Origin: Clavulina sp. PMI_390
Taxonomy: Eukaryota > Basidiomycota > Agaricomycetes > Cantharellales > Hydnaceae
Assembly: GCA_015039315.1 (NCBI GenBank)
Contig: WIDE01000036.1
Coordinates: 1-64,000, forward strand
Length of the DNA: 64,000 bases
Direction of reading: 5' to 3'
Under the pieces are notes generated by a model. That model saw nothing but the letters and a program-made list of their open reading frames with translations, had not been told where the DNA came from and did not search any database. Of this stretch, positions 11,608 through 23,085 are shown one piece after another (position 1 is the stretch's first letter; the number at the start of each line of letters is the position of its first letter). The translations under genes and the position numbers were made by a program.

Positions 11608-13052
11608 TCATTCCTGGTGTGCGCCGATGAATTGAGTGATCTCCTTGACAAGCTCGGCGGAATCCATTTCTGAGAAAGCAAATATCCCCCAAAATCAGCT
11701 CTCTGGAAATGTGAGGTCGCCGATTTTACAGCTCATACCTTCCGGGATATAATGGCCCGTGGGCAATGCCTTCCCTACGACTGCCTTCTCGCTAACAGCA
11801 TTCCATTCCGCCAAAGCATCAAAGCAAAGTTCAATCACACCCCTCCCTCCCCATAAAACCAACACGGGGCACGCTATCTTGCGCCCTGCTTCACGATCCG
11901 CAGCATCGAGGCGAAGGTCGATTCCACCTGGTGCGCTCGCGCGATAGTCCTCGCACATTCCGTGTACGCCTTCGGGCGAACTGGCATTGGCCATGTAAAA
12001 TTCGACAGCTGCGGGAGCGAAAGGGGATTCTGATGCCGCAGTAGAGCTAGTAGGAGCGCGAATGGCCCGGCGCATGTAGGTGTCGGGAGAGCGCATAACT
12101 GGATCGTTGGAGGGCCAGGGCCGCCACAGTAAGGATCAAGCCGACAAGTACGAAAAAGGATAAGGATCGAAGGCACTCACTAAACTCCTCCGGTAGGGGA
12201 GATGGCTGGATGAGGAAGAACCAACTGTGGTGGAAGCTTTCAGTCGGGTAGCTGTTGAAGTCGGTGGCAAGATTGGACTCACTGCCAGTAGTAGGATGCG
12301 AATCGTTGATCTGTCTTCTCGTACATTGCGAGCTAGGGCCGCCATGTGGTCTGAGCATTTATGAGGAGCGGAGGTAATACTGCGTAGCTCACTGTGGGTG
12401 CGATGTCAAGGATAACAAGCTTCAGCACGAGCTCTGGATGATCAAGAGCGAGGCGATGGGCAACCCTCTGAGATTACGGAAATCAGAGAGGCTCTCAGAT
12501 TTTTGCAGGCCGCATACTCACCGCGCCTCGATCATGACTAACGACGTAGAACTTGTCGAACCCAAAGTGTTTCCTAACAGCAGCGAGCTATCATCAGCGA
12601 TCACCTTTCGGGATGAGGTGCACTCAACGTTTCGTGCAAAAGTTAGGATACTTACATGAGGGCCACTTGGTCTTCGCCCATCTCCCTCTTGGAATAGAGT
12701 TTGTGCTCGGGGTCGGACTCCATTGGCTTCGATGACGCGCCATATCCTCGCAAGTCCGGTATGACAAGGTGAAAGCTCTTGGATAGAGCGGGGGCGACCT
12801 GGAAGAGAACGTTGGGCGGAGAGTCGATCAGGTACCATTGAAGTAGAGTCGGACGTCTTAGCAGACCTTGTGCCATATGTGATGTGTCTGTGGGTGCCCA
12901 TGGAGCAGGAGAAGTGGAGGTTTGGAACTGGCCGTTGTGCTCGATTTGGACGAGACGCCATGGATGACGACAGAAGGGCTGTCTTGGCGTGCGGGAAGAG
13001 TCACATCGAAGACTTCGAACTCTGACGGTGCATACAGCTCGGAGGAAGACAT
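11608..13052 (-). CDS. Alpha/beta hydrolase, haloacetate dehalogenase / epoxide hydrolase-like
   Basis: This is a spliced minus-strand gene starting at the ATG at 13052 (MSSSELYAPSEF). Motifs in order are the oxyanion-hole LLLLHGHPQTHHIWH, PDLRGYGASSKP, the nucleophile elbow VVSHDRGARVAHRLALDHP with the nucleophilic Asp, ILDIAPT, then SYYWHWFFLIQP in the cap, and a late catalytic His in GHYIPEE followed by a short last exon (SAELVKEITQFIGAH). An Asp nucleophile with the YWHWFF cap motif is characteristic of fluoro/haloacetate dehalogenases, which attack a C-halogen bond; close relatives are epoxide hydrolases. The real substrate cannot be read from sequence. No signal peptide is seen. It converges on PDX2 and is divergent from the Myb gene at 13532, with a 479-bp shared upstream region. 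Some internal exon edges are approximate. Confidence 0.85.
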
Positions 13053-13531
13053 GGGCTATTCGAAGTTGCCGATGCCGATCAAGTTAAGCGAGTGATCGTC
13101 CAGTCAAATGTCAGAGGAATGATTCAGGCTGATTTCAGGCACAAATTTGGTAGGATTACTTGAGCTAATTTGAAGATCCCTCAACACCTGCAGTCCTCAA
13201 CGTGGGTTGATAGCGGAGATTCCTTGGTGGCGGGCAGTGGCTGCTCGCGGCGCGTGAATCCTGCTCCGATTACAACAGCAACAAACATGTCGAGATCGAG
13301 CTAACTCATCCAACACAAACGCGCCCGTATTTCGTCTTCGAGAGGATTCTCTACGCCCGGTACTACTACACCAATTTCGTCATCGCAATGCTTATTATCT
13401 CATGTGACCCTCCCAATATTACAGTCAGTATCAAGTGCTTGTGGGTATCTCTGCATAGCATAGAGGCGCGCGCTTTTCTATCTATCACGTTGGCCTAGGC
13501 CCCTAAGCACCAGAAATACAGCTCTTCAACG
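13053..13531. promoter_or_regulatory. Divergent upstream region shared by hydrolase and Myb genes
   Basis: These 479 bp separate two divergently transcribed start codons, so both promoters must lie here. No clear TATA box or repeated operator was identified. Confidence 0.5.
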
Positions 13532-15653
13532 ATGTCCCATCATGGGAGACCTCTAAGCTCGCAGGTTGCCTCACATGGTGAGTTATTGCCCGCTCACGAC
13601 CTGGTCTCAATATTCACCCCGCCACACCACCGGGACACAATTCTCTCTAGGGAATCGGGCTGTAAGTAGCTCTTTCTGTGACTGAATCACTTCTCGGATC
13701 ATTAATGGCGCTTATCGCGTCCATCACACTCGCTCACGACGCCGGCTGGTTGCGATCCTTATTTCCTTTATAATATGCTTTCTAGCCATCAAACGACAAG
13801 CTTGCCGCAATAGAGGACCCTTTTGACCTCATTCAAGCAATCAACCAGACTCCCCGAATATCTTTCAGTGCACGCTTCGAATCTCAGCCTCAACCTCTTG
13901 CCGAACGCAACCACAATGCACCGCCGCGCCCCATCATCCCTCCAGATTTCTACTACGAAAAGCCCTTCAAACGGTCCAAGGTCACCACAAAATTGCCCTC
14001 CACTCGCGGCTCACTGGGATGGGGTCCATATAAGAGCGATGCTGAGCGTATTCGGGAACGCCGTCGAATGAAGAATGCACCAGCGGGGAAAATAATACCG
14101 TTACCAACCAATAGCGCGATTAACCAACCCAGCCATGCAAATCCAACGCTTCGTAACGTTCGCCCTCACAATCTAACTGTCGCAACGGCCATATCGACTG
14201 CAGGTGAGAGACGAAGTTTGATCAAATTTTACGAGAACTCAGAACCACCGGTGCTACATCCTACTCTGACAATAGAAGATCGTACCCTGATGCTGGCTGG
14301 AACCGACCAGGGGCAGGATCAAGGCAAGTAGCTGGGACGCGACATGTTTCACTTTGTTGGAAACGAATTAAATCAATGAACTCAACGTGTGCAGAACAAG
14401 TCATCACTACCCACGAAATAGAGGAGCCACACCAAACCACTAAATTCCAATTTACGGCAGCCGAACGTAAAGTTATCAACGACTATCTTGACAAGTGGCG
14501 AATGGTGAGTAGAATAAGCTTCTCAGAGTAGAACTCACTTAGAAACTTGACCATAAGGAACAAAACCTCGCCTCTAATGAGATGCTTTCGCGCCTTCCCA
14601 AATTTCGACTCGCTAAAATTCATCCTTTCTGGGAAAATCTATGTGTGCTCTCTCCTCATCTGCACGTAATCACCCCCAAGAACTCTATTTTTGCATTCTA
14701 TAGTTGATCAAATGCCCCACCGACAGCCACGAACTATCCGTCAACACATAAGGCGGCAACTTTCTCCTTACTTCCGTAAGGGGCCTTGGAGCGATGCGGA
14801 GGATCAAGCATTGTGCAAGTGGGTAGGAATATTGTTTACTATCCTTCTAATCTAAGTGCCCGCCACTTGCCAGGGCGGTTGCCGAGTTAGGCACCAAGTG
14901 GACACCGATCAGTATACAAGTTGGAAGAATCGCCGCTGACTGCGCAAGACGGTGGGAGTACGACCTACGCCACAAATCAGCACAACACACAGGTAAAACT
15001 AGTTCCCTCTCAGCTTTTGGGCGAAAAACTCAAAGTGATCACGCTCGTGTGTAGGACCGTGGACTTTAGCAGAGCAAGAAAACCTTGGCAAAATCGTGAT
15101 GGAACTCACTGATGGTAATGCCTTGTCGGGTCTATCATGTCATATTCCTTGGTCAAAAGTCCTTGCCCGCATCAATCACCGCCGAACTCTTGACCAGTGT
15201 AGGAACAAGTGGGAAAGAGAGCGAAAACGGTTGAGGAACAATGGGGTAATACCGAGATGGACAGATCTACAGAATTACTATCTTGTGCAACAGTGAGTCA
15301 CTGGCTACTCTTCAAGCTCATCCTTCTGAGTTTTCGACAGAGTCTCGAAACTTGATGTTGACGATATTACTTCGATCAACTGGCGGGAGGTTGTTACGCT
15401 GGGTCATGAATGGAACGACTGGACTCTGAGAGAAACGCGCAAACGTTTTGTGCATCTAATGAGCAAGGTCTTGGGGCATGCTCACCTCCCATTCAAGGGT
15501 TCGTTTTTTACGACAATGTCCCATTCCATGCGTCCATTTAATCTCTCCCTTGTGTCAGACGTCATGGCCGCTCTGGTAGAAAAACACGCGGCGCCCCCTG
15601 CCCGTGCCGTGTGGGTTACAGGGGGTAAAGTTAAGATCGTCAAGAAGCATTAA
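13532..15653 (+). CDS. Myb-domain protein of Reb1/TTF1 type (RNA polymerase I terminator-binding-like)
   Basis: The gene starts MSHHGRPLSSQVASHG and is split by several short introns. The N-terminal half is basic and low in recognisable domains (RIRERRRMKNAPAG). The C-terminal half carries repeated Myb/SANT units. One has GPWSDAEDQALCKAVAELG then WTPISIQVGRIAADCARRW. A second has PWTLAEQENLGKIVMEL then IPWSKVLARI and DQCRNKWERERKRL. Tryptophan spacing and the GPW-x-x-x-E start are Myb hallmarks, and two or more such repeats in the C-terminus match Reb1/Rtf1/TTF1 proteins. Those bind DNA to block RNA polymerase I or replication forks. The nuclear role is inferred from the family. A paralogue lies at 20389-22121 on the other strand and shares the RW-x-x-LQ-x-YYLV block. 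Exon borders inside the gene are approximate. Confidence 0.78.
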
Positions 15654-16184
15654 AATTAGACTACTAGCAAATAGCTAGCTAGTGATAGTTTTTGCTTTTG
15701 GAATTTGCCACCATGCACTAAACTTGCTTGCCATGCACACTTATGGACTCTGATGGGAGAGTTCATAGGCCATTTTCGCAGATACCGCGCAGTCCTGATC
15801 TATCGCCTCCTAACTTGATACCTGGCCGCAATCAGTGACTAGGTCACTATTGAGCTACACCTCACCTTACTCAAGTTAAACTGCACCCATTATGACATTT
15901 TAATACACATAACCCATGCTAATATGATTCTTTATCAACCACCGACAAGTACATGGGAAACGATCAATAGTGACCCTTCCTACACTAACTTGCTTGCTTG
16001 GTGATGCGAGACTACAGGAATATAGTATAGAGATGAAGTCTCAGTCGTTGCAGGAAGATGAAAATATACTAGAGATCTGAATAGCCGTTGAAGGATGCAA
16101 TGCAGGTAGGGGAGAGAACCTCCTAACGGAGTGTAGCAGTTCTATTATGGTCATATCTACCGTGTAAGCCCCATACTGCGCGCC
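15654..16184. other. Intergenic, convergent gene ends
   Basis: About 530 bp lie between the stop of the Myb gene (+) and the stop of the F-box gene (-). I see no coding signal, repeat or RNA gene; it should hold the two 3' UTRs. Confidence 0.5.
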
Positions 16185-17916
16185 TCACACCTCGAAAAAG
16201 GAGATACGGATGTTCGGAGAAGGCTCGGAACATTCCTGAAGAAAGAGCCAAGTGCCTGATCGAGGGCAGAAGCCAAGGCTCTGAGGCTTCAGATGTGGTT
16301 GGCAGCGTCCGTCGTACGTCGAGGTAGCAAAGATCTCGATGTCATTAGGAACCCTCTCATGGGTCCGTGCAATTATCATTTTCATAGAATGGAGCGAGTC
16401 GAGATCGTCCGCTGGGGCTTCCAGAGCATGCGTGTCGTAGTACCAGGTGACCATGGTTTCGTTAATGATGTAGCAGACGCATGGGTCCTTGCTGCACTGA
16501 CAGACCGTACCATCCTCCAGGATTTGAGGGCGCCCGCACGAATTCGGAAGTAAGATGGAGAAACGACGATGTGACACGCGTATAGGGCAATAGAGGTAAA
16601 GTGAGAAGAGGATTCCGTTCCCGCACGGAACAGGGGTGGTCATTGCGACAAGGACCTGGCCATCTTGTGCATCCGCATCATACTTTAGGGGCAGGGGCAG
16701 ATCCAGCGAGTACCTGGATTGGAGAGAAGGGCTGAGCGGGCGCGGGTTTTCTAGCGTGCCGCTGTAGCCTCCAACGGGCTCCAGAGGTGAGAAGGTGAGG
16801 CGCAATACTCGCTCGGCGATACGCAGGTCGTCCTGTACGTGGTACACTCTTCCGTCGGGCCCAAGTAGTTGTTGTGCAAAGTACCACAACGCCCCACCAA
16901 ATGATGGGCCAAGCCGATCCAAAAGCACTTCCCCCGTCCTCCAGTTAATGACTGGAGTAACATGCTGCTGTGCTGTCCTAATTAGCATGTGATCTCCAAT
17001 CACTTGCACACCCCGGTGATGACGATGAGTGTCGAATGGACTTCGATTCCAGGGGAAGTCAATGTCTCGAACGCGGTAGAGAGCTGGCGCCGAGGATCCT
17101 GGCGAATTGTTTAGCTTGAGCACTACAAACGTGCTTGATTCGAAGAAAATCAGGGAACAAATTCGTCGTGGGGTGACATGAAGAGACCTACCTGTTTGTA
17201 CCATGCTGGTACGCAAGTTCGACAATGATGATGAAGCTATCGTCTTGCTTATCGTAAGCCACGACTCCAGGGAGTACATGTTTGAACCGTCTGATAGGGG
17301 GACCAGGCTTTTTGGTAGGGGGAGCCGAATACCACACGATGGGCTGCAACAGAGATCCGTCTGCTGCACCGCGACAATCCCAAATACAAGCTGCCCACGC
17401 TGGACAGAGCTTGTTCGAAAAGAAGAGGCCTAGAACGAACCTACCGCCAGGGAGCATGCGCACTGACGATGATTCTGAGGAAAAACATTCGATGTTGTCA
17501 TTGTAGAAGACCTTGAAGGTGTTTGGTGGTGGGACAAGTGCCAAGTTACGACGGTTAAGTATCACAGTATCACCCCGCCTGCTGTACGAAGAAAGTCTCC
17601 CTCGACGGGTACACCACCCCATTAGACGGGGGACACTCATCGTTTCGGGGGAGAATTGCCAAGAAGGAATGTGCTCATCGCGTAGCAGACGAGAAAGCGC
17701 TCTTTTCCAGCAAATAATGTCTTCTTCGACGATTCGAGCCATTTCTCTCGAAACCTACAGAACGGTGAGGTATTAGAGTCGTGACATGTGTGGTTCTGAA
17801 ATACATGCTTCATTCTCGGCACTCACCTCACGTAGACGACATAGATCAATTACATTGACAAGCTTGAGGACCAAACGAATCACCTCAAGAGGAAAATATA
17901 ATAATGACACTGCCAT
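16185..17916 (-). CDS. F-box-like protein, agaricomycete type
   Basis: Three exons (17827-17916, 17192-17754, 16185-17133) splice in frame to 533 aa. The first exon encodes LYFPLEVIRLVLKLVNVIDLCRLRE and the second begins VSREMARIVEEDIICWKR. Together these read as an F-box: the Leu-Pro-x-Glu start, a hydrophobic helix pair, and Leu-x-x-Val-Ser/Cys-Arg spacing. F-box proteins recruit substrates to SCF ubiquitin ligases through Skp1. The remaining about 480 residues contain repeated short hydrophobic-strand segments (VVAYDKQDDSFIIIVEL, GDHMLIRTAQQHVTPVINWRTGEVL) and look like a beta-propeller-type substrate domain, though no canonical WD repeats are visible. The substrate is unknown. The 58-bp intron at 17134-17191 restores the frame through a split Ser codon. 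Confidence 0.75.
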
Positions 17917-18238
17917 GTTCGTCGATCTGGAAGGTGGTGGTGGTACTGGTGGTAGTGGTCAAGACGAAGGGAAGCGGAGTTGTTTGGATGAGTATATATT
18001 GCAACAACGTACAAAAGATATGACACAACAACCGTCCTGTTGCTGTAATGAGCGGTGGGGACAAAGAAATAGACAATACGGTCGGTCGAATTGTTACAGC
18101 GAACACACAAAGGGGAGTATATGAAAGTGATTTTGGCAGAGACCACAGCCTAATCATATCGGATGAACCACCAACGCTTAGTCCCCACCAATATGCCATG
18201 GAATATATAGAAGAACTTACGAGACGGCCTGTAGAGTC
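17917..18238. other. Intergenic, F-box gene 5' flank
   Basis: This interval has a short GGT/ACC trinucleotide-rich stretch near 17930-17960 and no convincing gene. It should hold the F-box gene promoter and the 3' UTR of the kinase gene. Confidence 0.5.
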
Positions 18239-19816
18239 TTAGAGAGCCGCACGGATCTTGGCGAATGTCTGATCGACGCCTGGCTTCAAGATATCACCAA
18301 GATGGAAACCATTTAGATCTTGTTCGAGTGATCCATCATATTTTGTTTCGCCGTGCAGAGGGATGCTCATGGAAATAAGTTCTGGGGGAAGGACAAGCGG
18401 TATGCCACTCCAGAAGTAAGGTTCTTGTATGATTTTTGATGCTGGAATACGGCGTGTTGGATCCAGCACGAGAAGTTTTTCAATGAGATCGACGGGGGTA
18501 TGAGATACATTTGTTGCTGCACTTGGCGGTAGGTTCGGCAAGTGATCATGCAGCGGCGAGGGTGTAGAAGTATTGAAGGACATGACGCGAGCTGCCGGGA
18601 GAGAACGGAAGCCCTGGAACGCACAGAATACGCTGCTTGGTGAGCTGTCTGCGGAGGAAACGCTATCATCTAGCTTACCGGCCATGAGTCTTCTGTTGGA
18701 GTCCCAAGAAGCCGGAAAATGCTCCATATCTGCCCTATTTCCCCTCTTGAAGCAGTGAACAACGTCTTTCGGGACCATCGCATTTGCCGAATCGATAGTG
18801 GCGAGTGGGATCGCCCATCGTTGTCTTCCTCTTCATCTGGGTAAGTCTCGTCATCTCCGACATGCGAGGGAATCCATCGCAGATCGGTGAAGAACATGCT
18901 TAGGGTGACACCAAGGCTCCACAAGTCGGTCGCACAGGCATCGTACCTAGGCGGCGAGAATAGAAGCTCGATAGCTCGATAGGCACTAAGGGACAAAGGA
19001 TTGCTGACCGTCAAGGGCATTCGTAGCGATTCATGTAGGTTTGCTTACCCACTGCCCACCTGACAAATCATTTCCTCAGGAGTTTCTTCGGGAACGTCAT
19101 AGGGGGAGCGAGGTGGTCTTTCGGCACCAGCGTTGGAAGGCGGCACTTGCACCCAAGCAATGCCGAAGTCAATTAATTTGATGCATCCACTCTCGGTGAT
19201 CATGAGATTGCCGGGTTTGATATCACGATGGGCAATGGGAGGGTCTAGGCCATGGAGGTAATTGAGAGCAAGGGAAATCTGGAAGGTGAATGACTTGACG
19301 AGGATCTCGAACCAGTCGTGGGCTGAATCGGTAGGAAAATGGACAGGAGATGTGATTTCTGTGTACTCTTGTCGAGTGCTCGATGTTGGTGGCGTGAGCA
19401 ATGGAGACTCGAGAAGGGAGGCGAGCGAAAGCGGCATGAATGGCATCGTCAACTCATACTGTTGACGAAATTCGTTCTCGAGGTAAGAATCAAGGGATAT
19501 AATCTAGCTTCAGATTAAATGTAAGATCTCAGAGCCGTCTGATAGGTATATGATTTCTTACATTGTGATTGCTGATATTGGTCAGGAGTCTCGCTTCTTT
19601 TACAACGTCATGAGGCTTTGTGCTCTCATTTGCAACGAACGAGACAATTTTGATAGCGATCCATGTATTAGAGTGCGCATTAGTCACCATCTGACGATAA
19701 ACGCGAGATTGGGTTCCATCAGAATGAAAAACTCGACGATTGGGGTCCTGATCTCGTGCGCCACCATTGACACCGCCAAGGTCAGAATCGGAATCAGAGT
19801 CCCAGTGAGCTGGCAT
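18239..19816 (-). CDS. CDK-like serine/threonine kinase, CAK1/Csk1-like
   Basis: This is a multi-exon minus-strand gene; the ATG at 19816 is the first in-frame start (MPAHWDSDSDSD). Kinase landmarks run in order: the ATP-anchoring Lys in WIAIKIVSF, the alpha-C Glu in VVKEARLL, the catalytic loop HRDIKPGNLMI with all catalytic residues, the magnesium-binding DFG (LIDFGIAW), an APE-equivalent PYRAIELLF, and the F-helix Asp in DLWSLGVTLSMFF. The late IFRLLGTPTEDSWP segment is the hallmark of the CDK/CAK branch, and LLVLDPTRRIPASKI ends the domain. An insert of about 45 residues sits between the catalytic and DFG neighbourhood and the activation segment end. Fungal CAK1/Csk1 kinases phosphorylate the CDK T-loop in the nucleus; that role is inferred. 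The glycine-rich loop is weak. Confidence 0.88.
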
Positions 19817-20388
19817 CGCCACGTCTGAAACCGAAACGAGAATCAGGGATCAGATCTCAAGGATGGGGATGCGTAGGGTACCAAAGCCGGTGGAAGGTAA
19901 GTAGGATGGACGTTTGCTGTGACAACCGAGACGGTTCCGAGCCGTCACTTGCCGCATCTTGCTCAGGCCAGAGGTGGAGGGGTGAATTTATACGTCGACT
20001 CATAGAGCAAGCACTCATTTCCTTTAATCACCATTTCCATGGTTTTTGACACTCTGTGTGGCCAAGATCCTAACATCAACTCTCACCATTATAACCTTTT
20101 GTTATCGGCGCGCATCCCCAGCACAAAGTCGTTCAGTTACTCAATTGCACCTGTCCCCTCCGCCGTAATGGAAGGCGTGAATAATCACTAAGGCCCTCTG
20201 GGGATGTTTCGAAGACAATTATTGTGGGAATCAGGCAGAGGTAAGACATAAGTGTGGTATATATGCAAGATGATTATGCGGATAGTTGCATCGAGAAATG
20301 TTGAGATGCAGACATCAAGGTACAGCAACCAGAAGTTGGCCGAAAGCAAGATATCAAAATATAGCAGACTGCCGACGCCAAAACCTCT
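19817..20388. other. Intergenic, kinase 5' flank
   Basis: About 570 bp lie between the kinase start and the stop of the second Myb gene. No coding signal or repeat was recognised; it should include the kinase promoter. Confidence 0.5.
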
Positions 20389-22121
20389 CTACTGGGCCTT
20401 GTGTTCATAACGAAGAATTTTCTTCCGATGGCTCTTCACCGAAGGTGAAGGCGGCGCAGAGAATTCTTTGGCAAGAGTTCGCAGAACCTCTATAGGTCAT
20501 TGTAAGTGCGCCGCTGGCGGTGGCTAGGGATAATGTGAGGGCAGGAGACTTACGAGGAAACGAGAGCTCTTCTGCCCCCACAATCCATTTTTTCAATGAA
20601 CGATATTTCTGAGCTGTTTTATAGTGTGTCCAGAAGTTCCACGACGAAGTCTGGGCGACGATGGTGCGCCAGTCGACATCAGATTCCCTCGGAAGATTCA
20701 GACTTCTGAGGCTATATAAGGAAATGAGTTAGACTACGCGATGGCGCTCGAAAGTGGATAACTTACTGATGAACAAGGTAATAGGATTGGAGTGGTCCCC
20801 ATCGTGGCTTCATTCCACCGCTTTTCAACTTTGGATACAAAGCCTCCCATCGAGTTATGCAGTCGTTTACTGAACAACCACCTAGCTGTTTCGCTACTTC
20901 TGACCATGGAATCTTGCAGAAAGGGTCGAGTGCCATACCCTTGGTGAGCTTCATGACAAGTTCCCCCATTTCGAGCTTGTCTTTCTGGGACCAGCCGCCT
21001 TCATACGGATTCAGAAACCAACCAGACATGGAGAACAGTTCAGGAAAACACATACAAGAGATTCTTTGCTCAAGGCTATAGCGTCGAAAGAATAGATGGC
21101 GGTCCAAATGAGGTGCTATAAGTGATCACGGATACAAAAGACCTACCCGTCGTCGTCAACATCATTCCACGCTAGCCCGCCTTCAAAGGCGCTTCGTAGG
21201 ATGGCATCTGCGCCGGTACTTCCTAGGATGGGCGGACCATATGTCTTCACCACGTGACCAAATGCAGCTTCAAGCGGCCAGTGAGGGAGATACGACTCTG
21301 AAAGAAACCAATCATTAGCACAAACTGTCTTCTACAACGGATGCCAGTGTGCCACACGTACCTACTTGATCCCAAAACTCCGCGCTAACAGAGTTTTCCG
21401 CACAATTTCTTGGGGAATCTAGCCAGTCTAAGACGTGATCCACGTCGATATCGTGCTCCTGTTGTACCCACTAGGTCAGAATACATGGTTGTTGGACTGA
21501 GACACAGAGATCTTAAAACCCTTACCATGCACCAAGCGTTGAGAAGGTCAAGAATCATATTCATCTCAGCGGTGAGGATTTCATTCTCGGGAATAGGTTC
21601 CTCTTCGACTGTAGATAGCAATCTCAAGATGAGAACGGCAGGTTCGACAATCGGTAGGACGTACCATCTACGACAGTGACCGAGTCATCTGTAGGCAGAG
21701 TGAGCTGTATGAAGAAAGGTGAGATGTGCCTACTAGTACAGACCTTCAGTTTCCATCAAAGTGCTCCCTTGAGATGAAGTACGAGGAGAAGTGTTGCTCG
21801 AGCCAACATTGTTGGAGGTAGTAGTCGCTCTCCAGGTCGACTTCGGAGATGGGAGCTCTACATCTAGAACAGAATCAGTGGAATCTCTTTCTCCTGTTGA
21901 ATACATACTTACAAAGTCGCTTCCGCTTGTGGCTCTTAATTGGGCTGTCGGCCGGCGGCAAGGTCTCCGACGACAACCGTCGTTTCTTTGGCCTCGAATA
22001 AAGAGATGCTGTATCGCTGATATGTTTTAGGTATCCCGTGGCGGTCAAGAGTGGAAAAAATGCGTTAGTACTATGTAAATCGACCTTCGACGATCGTCGA
22101 ACGCGCGAACCTTGAAGGCAT
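20389..22121 (-). CDS. Second Reb1/TTF1-like Myb protein
   Basis: The first exon is tiny (MPS plus two bases, ATG at 22121). Splicing to the next exon restores the frame and gives SDTASLYSRPKKRRLSSE and SHKRKRL, two basic nuclear-localisation-like patches. Later exons carry a hydrophobic helical block (HWPLEAAFGHVVKTYGP) and a Myb/SANT unit GGWSQKDKLEMGELVMKL with KIPWSEVAKQLGGCSVNDC. Next come KPRWGPLQSYYLVHQ and a C-terminal exon ending in a basic tail (KSHRKKILRYEHKAQ). The IPWS and RW-x-x-LQ-x-YYLV blocks align with the plus-strand Myb gene at 13.5 kb, so the two are diverged paralogues. Fewer complete Myb repeats are visible here. DNA binding and nuclear location are inferred. Internal exon borders were only partly worked out. 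Confidence 0.72.
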
Positions 22122-23085
22122 TGCGGTCGAAATACGGCACCAATATTATCAGGTAGGGTCCAATCAGCTACTAGATAGTATTTCAGCTGATATTTTGACT
22201 GGTAAGACTAGTATGACGTGCAGAGCGCGAGTAACGGGGGATTGGGTTGAAGGCGTGACAGGCCCTGTCACACTGGGGCTCAAACGGCACGTGTTTCTCC
22301 TAGCGCTCACGCGAATTTCGCAGCATTCGAAGGATTTACTTCATAACAATCCTCACTTGTTTAGTAGACCACTTCGATTTCACGGATAAACTTTCGCCTG
22401 TACGCTTAGCTGACATTCAAGGGAGAACACCGACCCAACGTTACGCCAAGAGACCCAATTGCAGGCTTCTCGTCCTCCCACGCCGAAACCTCTCATGACT
22501 GATTCAGGGGACAAAATAGTCAGCTAGGCTTAATATATGACTAGACTATAGGAATAAGGTGTGAGAATAGCGACGGGGTGAATGGGACACTTCTCCAAGC
22601 AGCATTTATGCACTGCTGAGGCCATCAGATGATGGCACGCTCAAGTGCCGCGAGGTCACTGTGCTCCCAAACTAGAAGCCCTGATGCTTTTCTTGGAGTT
22701 ATACTGAGCACACATTTTCTGTAACGTCAAATCAGGATCATAGTGTGCTTAATGTCCATAGTGCGTATGGGGGGCAATGCTACATGGTAGTATATGGAGT
22801 GATTAATTGTGTGGGATGTTTATGCCATTCGCAGCATGTATTGATCATAGAAAGAAAATGAAAAGAACTCCAGGGTAGCCCAAAACAGAGAGGAGAATAG
22901 GAAGAAGGGGGAATCCTACGAAAAGAAAAAAGAACAACAACAAAAGAGGAAAGCATAGCAAAAAAAAATGGCGAAAGAAAGAATGGAGGTGGGGAACATG
23001 CACAGAAAACAACAGGTTATTCGGCAATTAGTGACAGGTATACACACACAACATCTCACGTGGTCGTCCTTCTTTTCATCCTCGC
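22122..23085. other. Intergenic, 3' flank of Ser-rich gene
   Basis: No gene is seen. The stretch 22850-22995 is strongly purine-rich on the plus strand (pyrimidine-rich on the transcribed minus strand), just downstream of the Ser/Pro-rich gene, so it is likely that gene's 3' UTR and terminator area. Confidence 0.5.
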
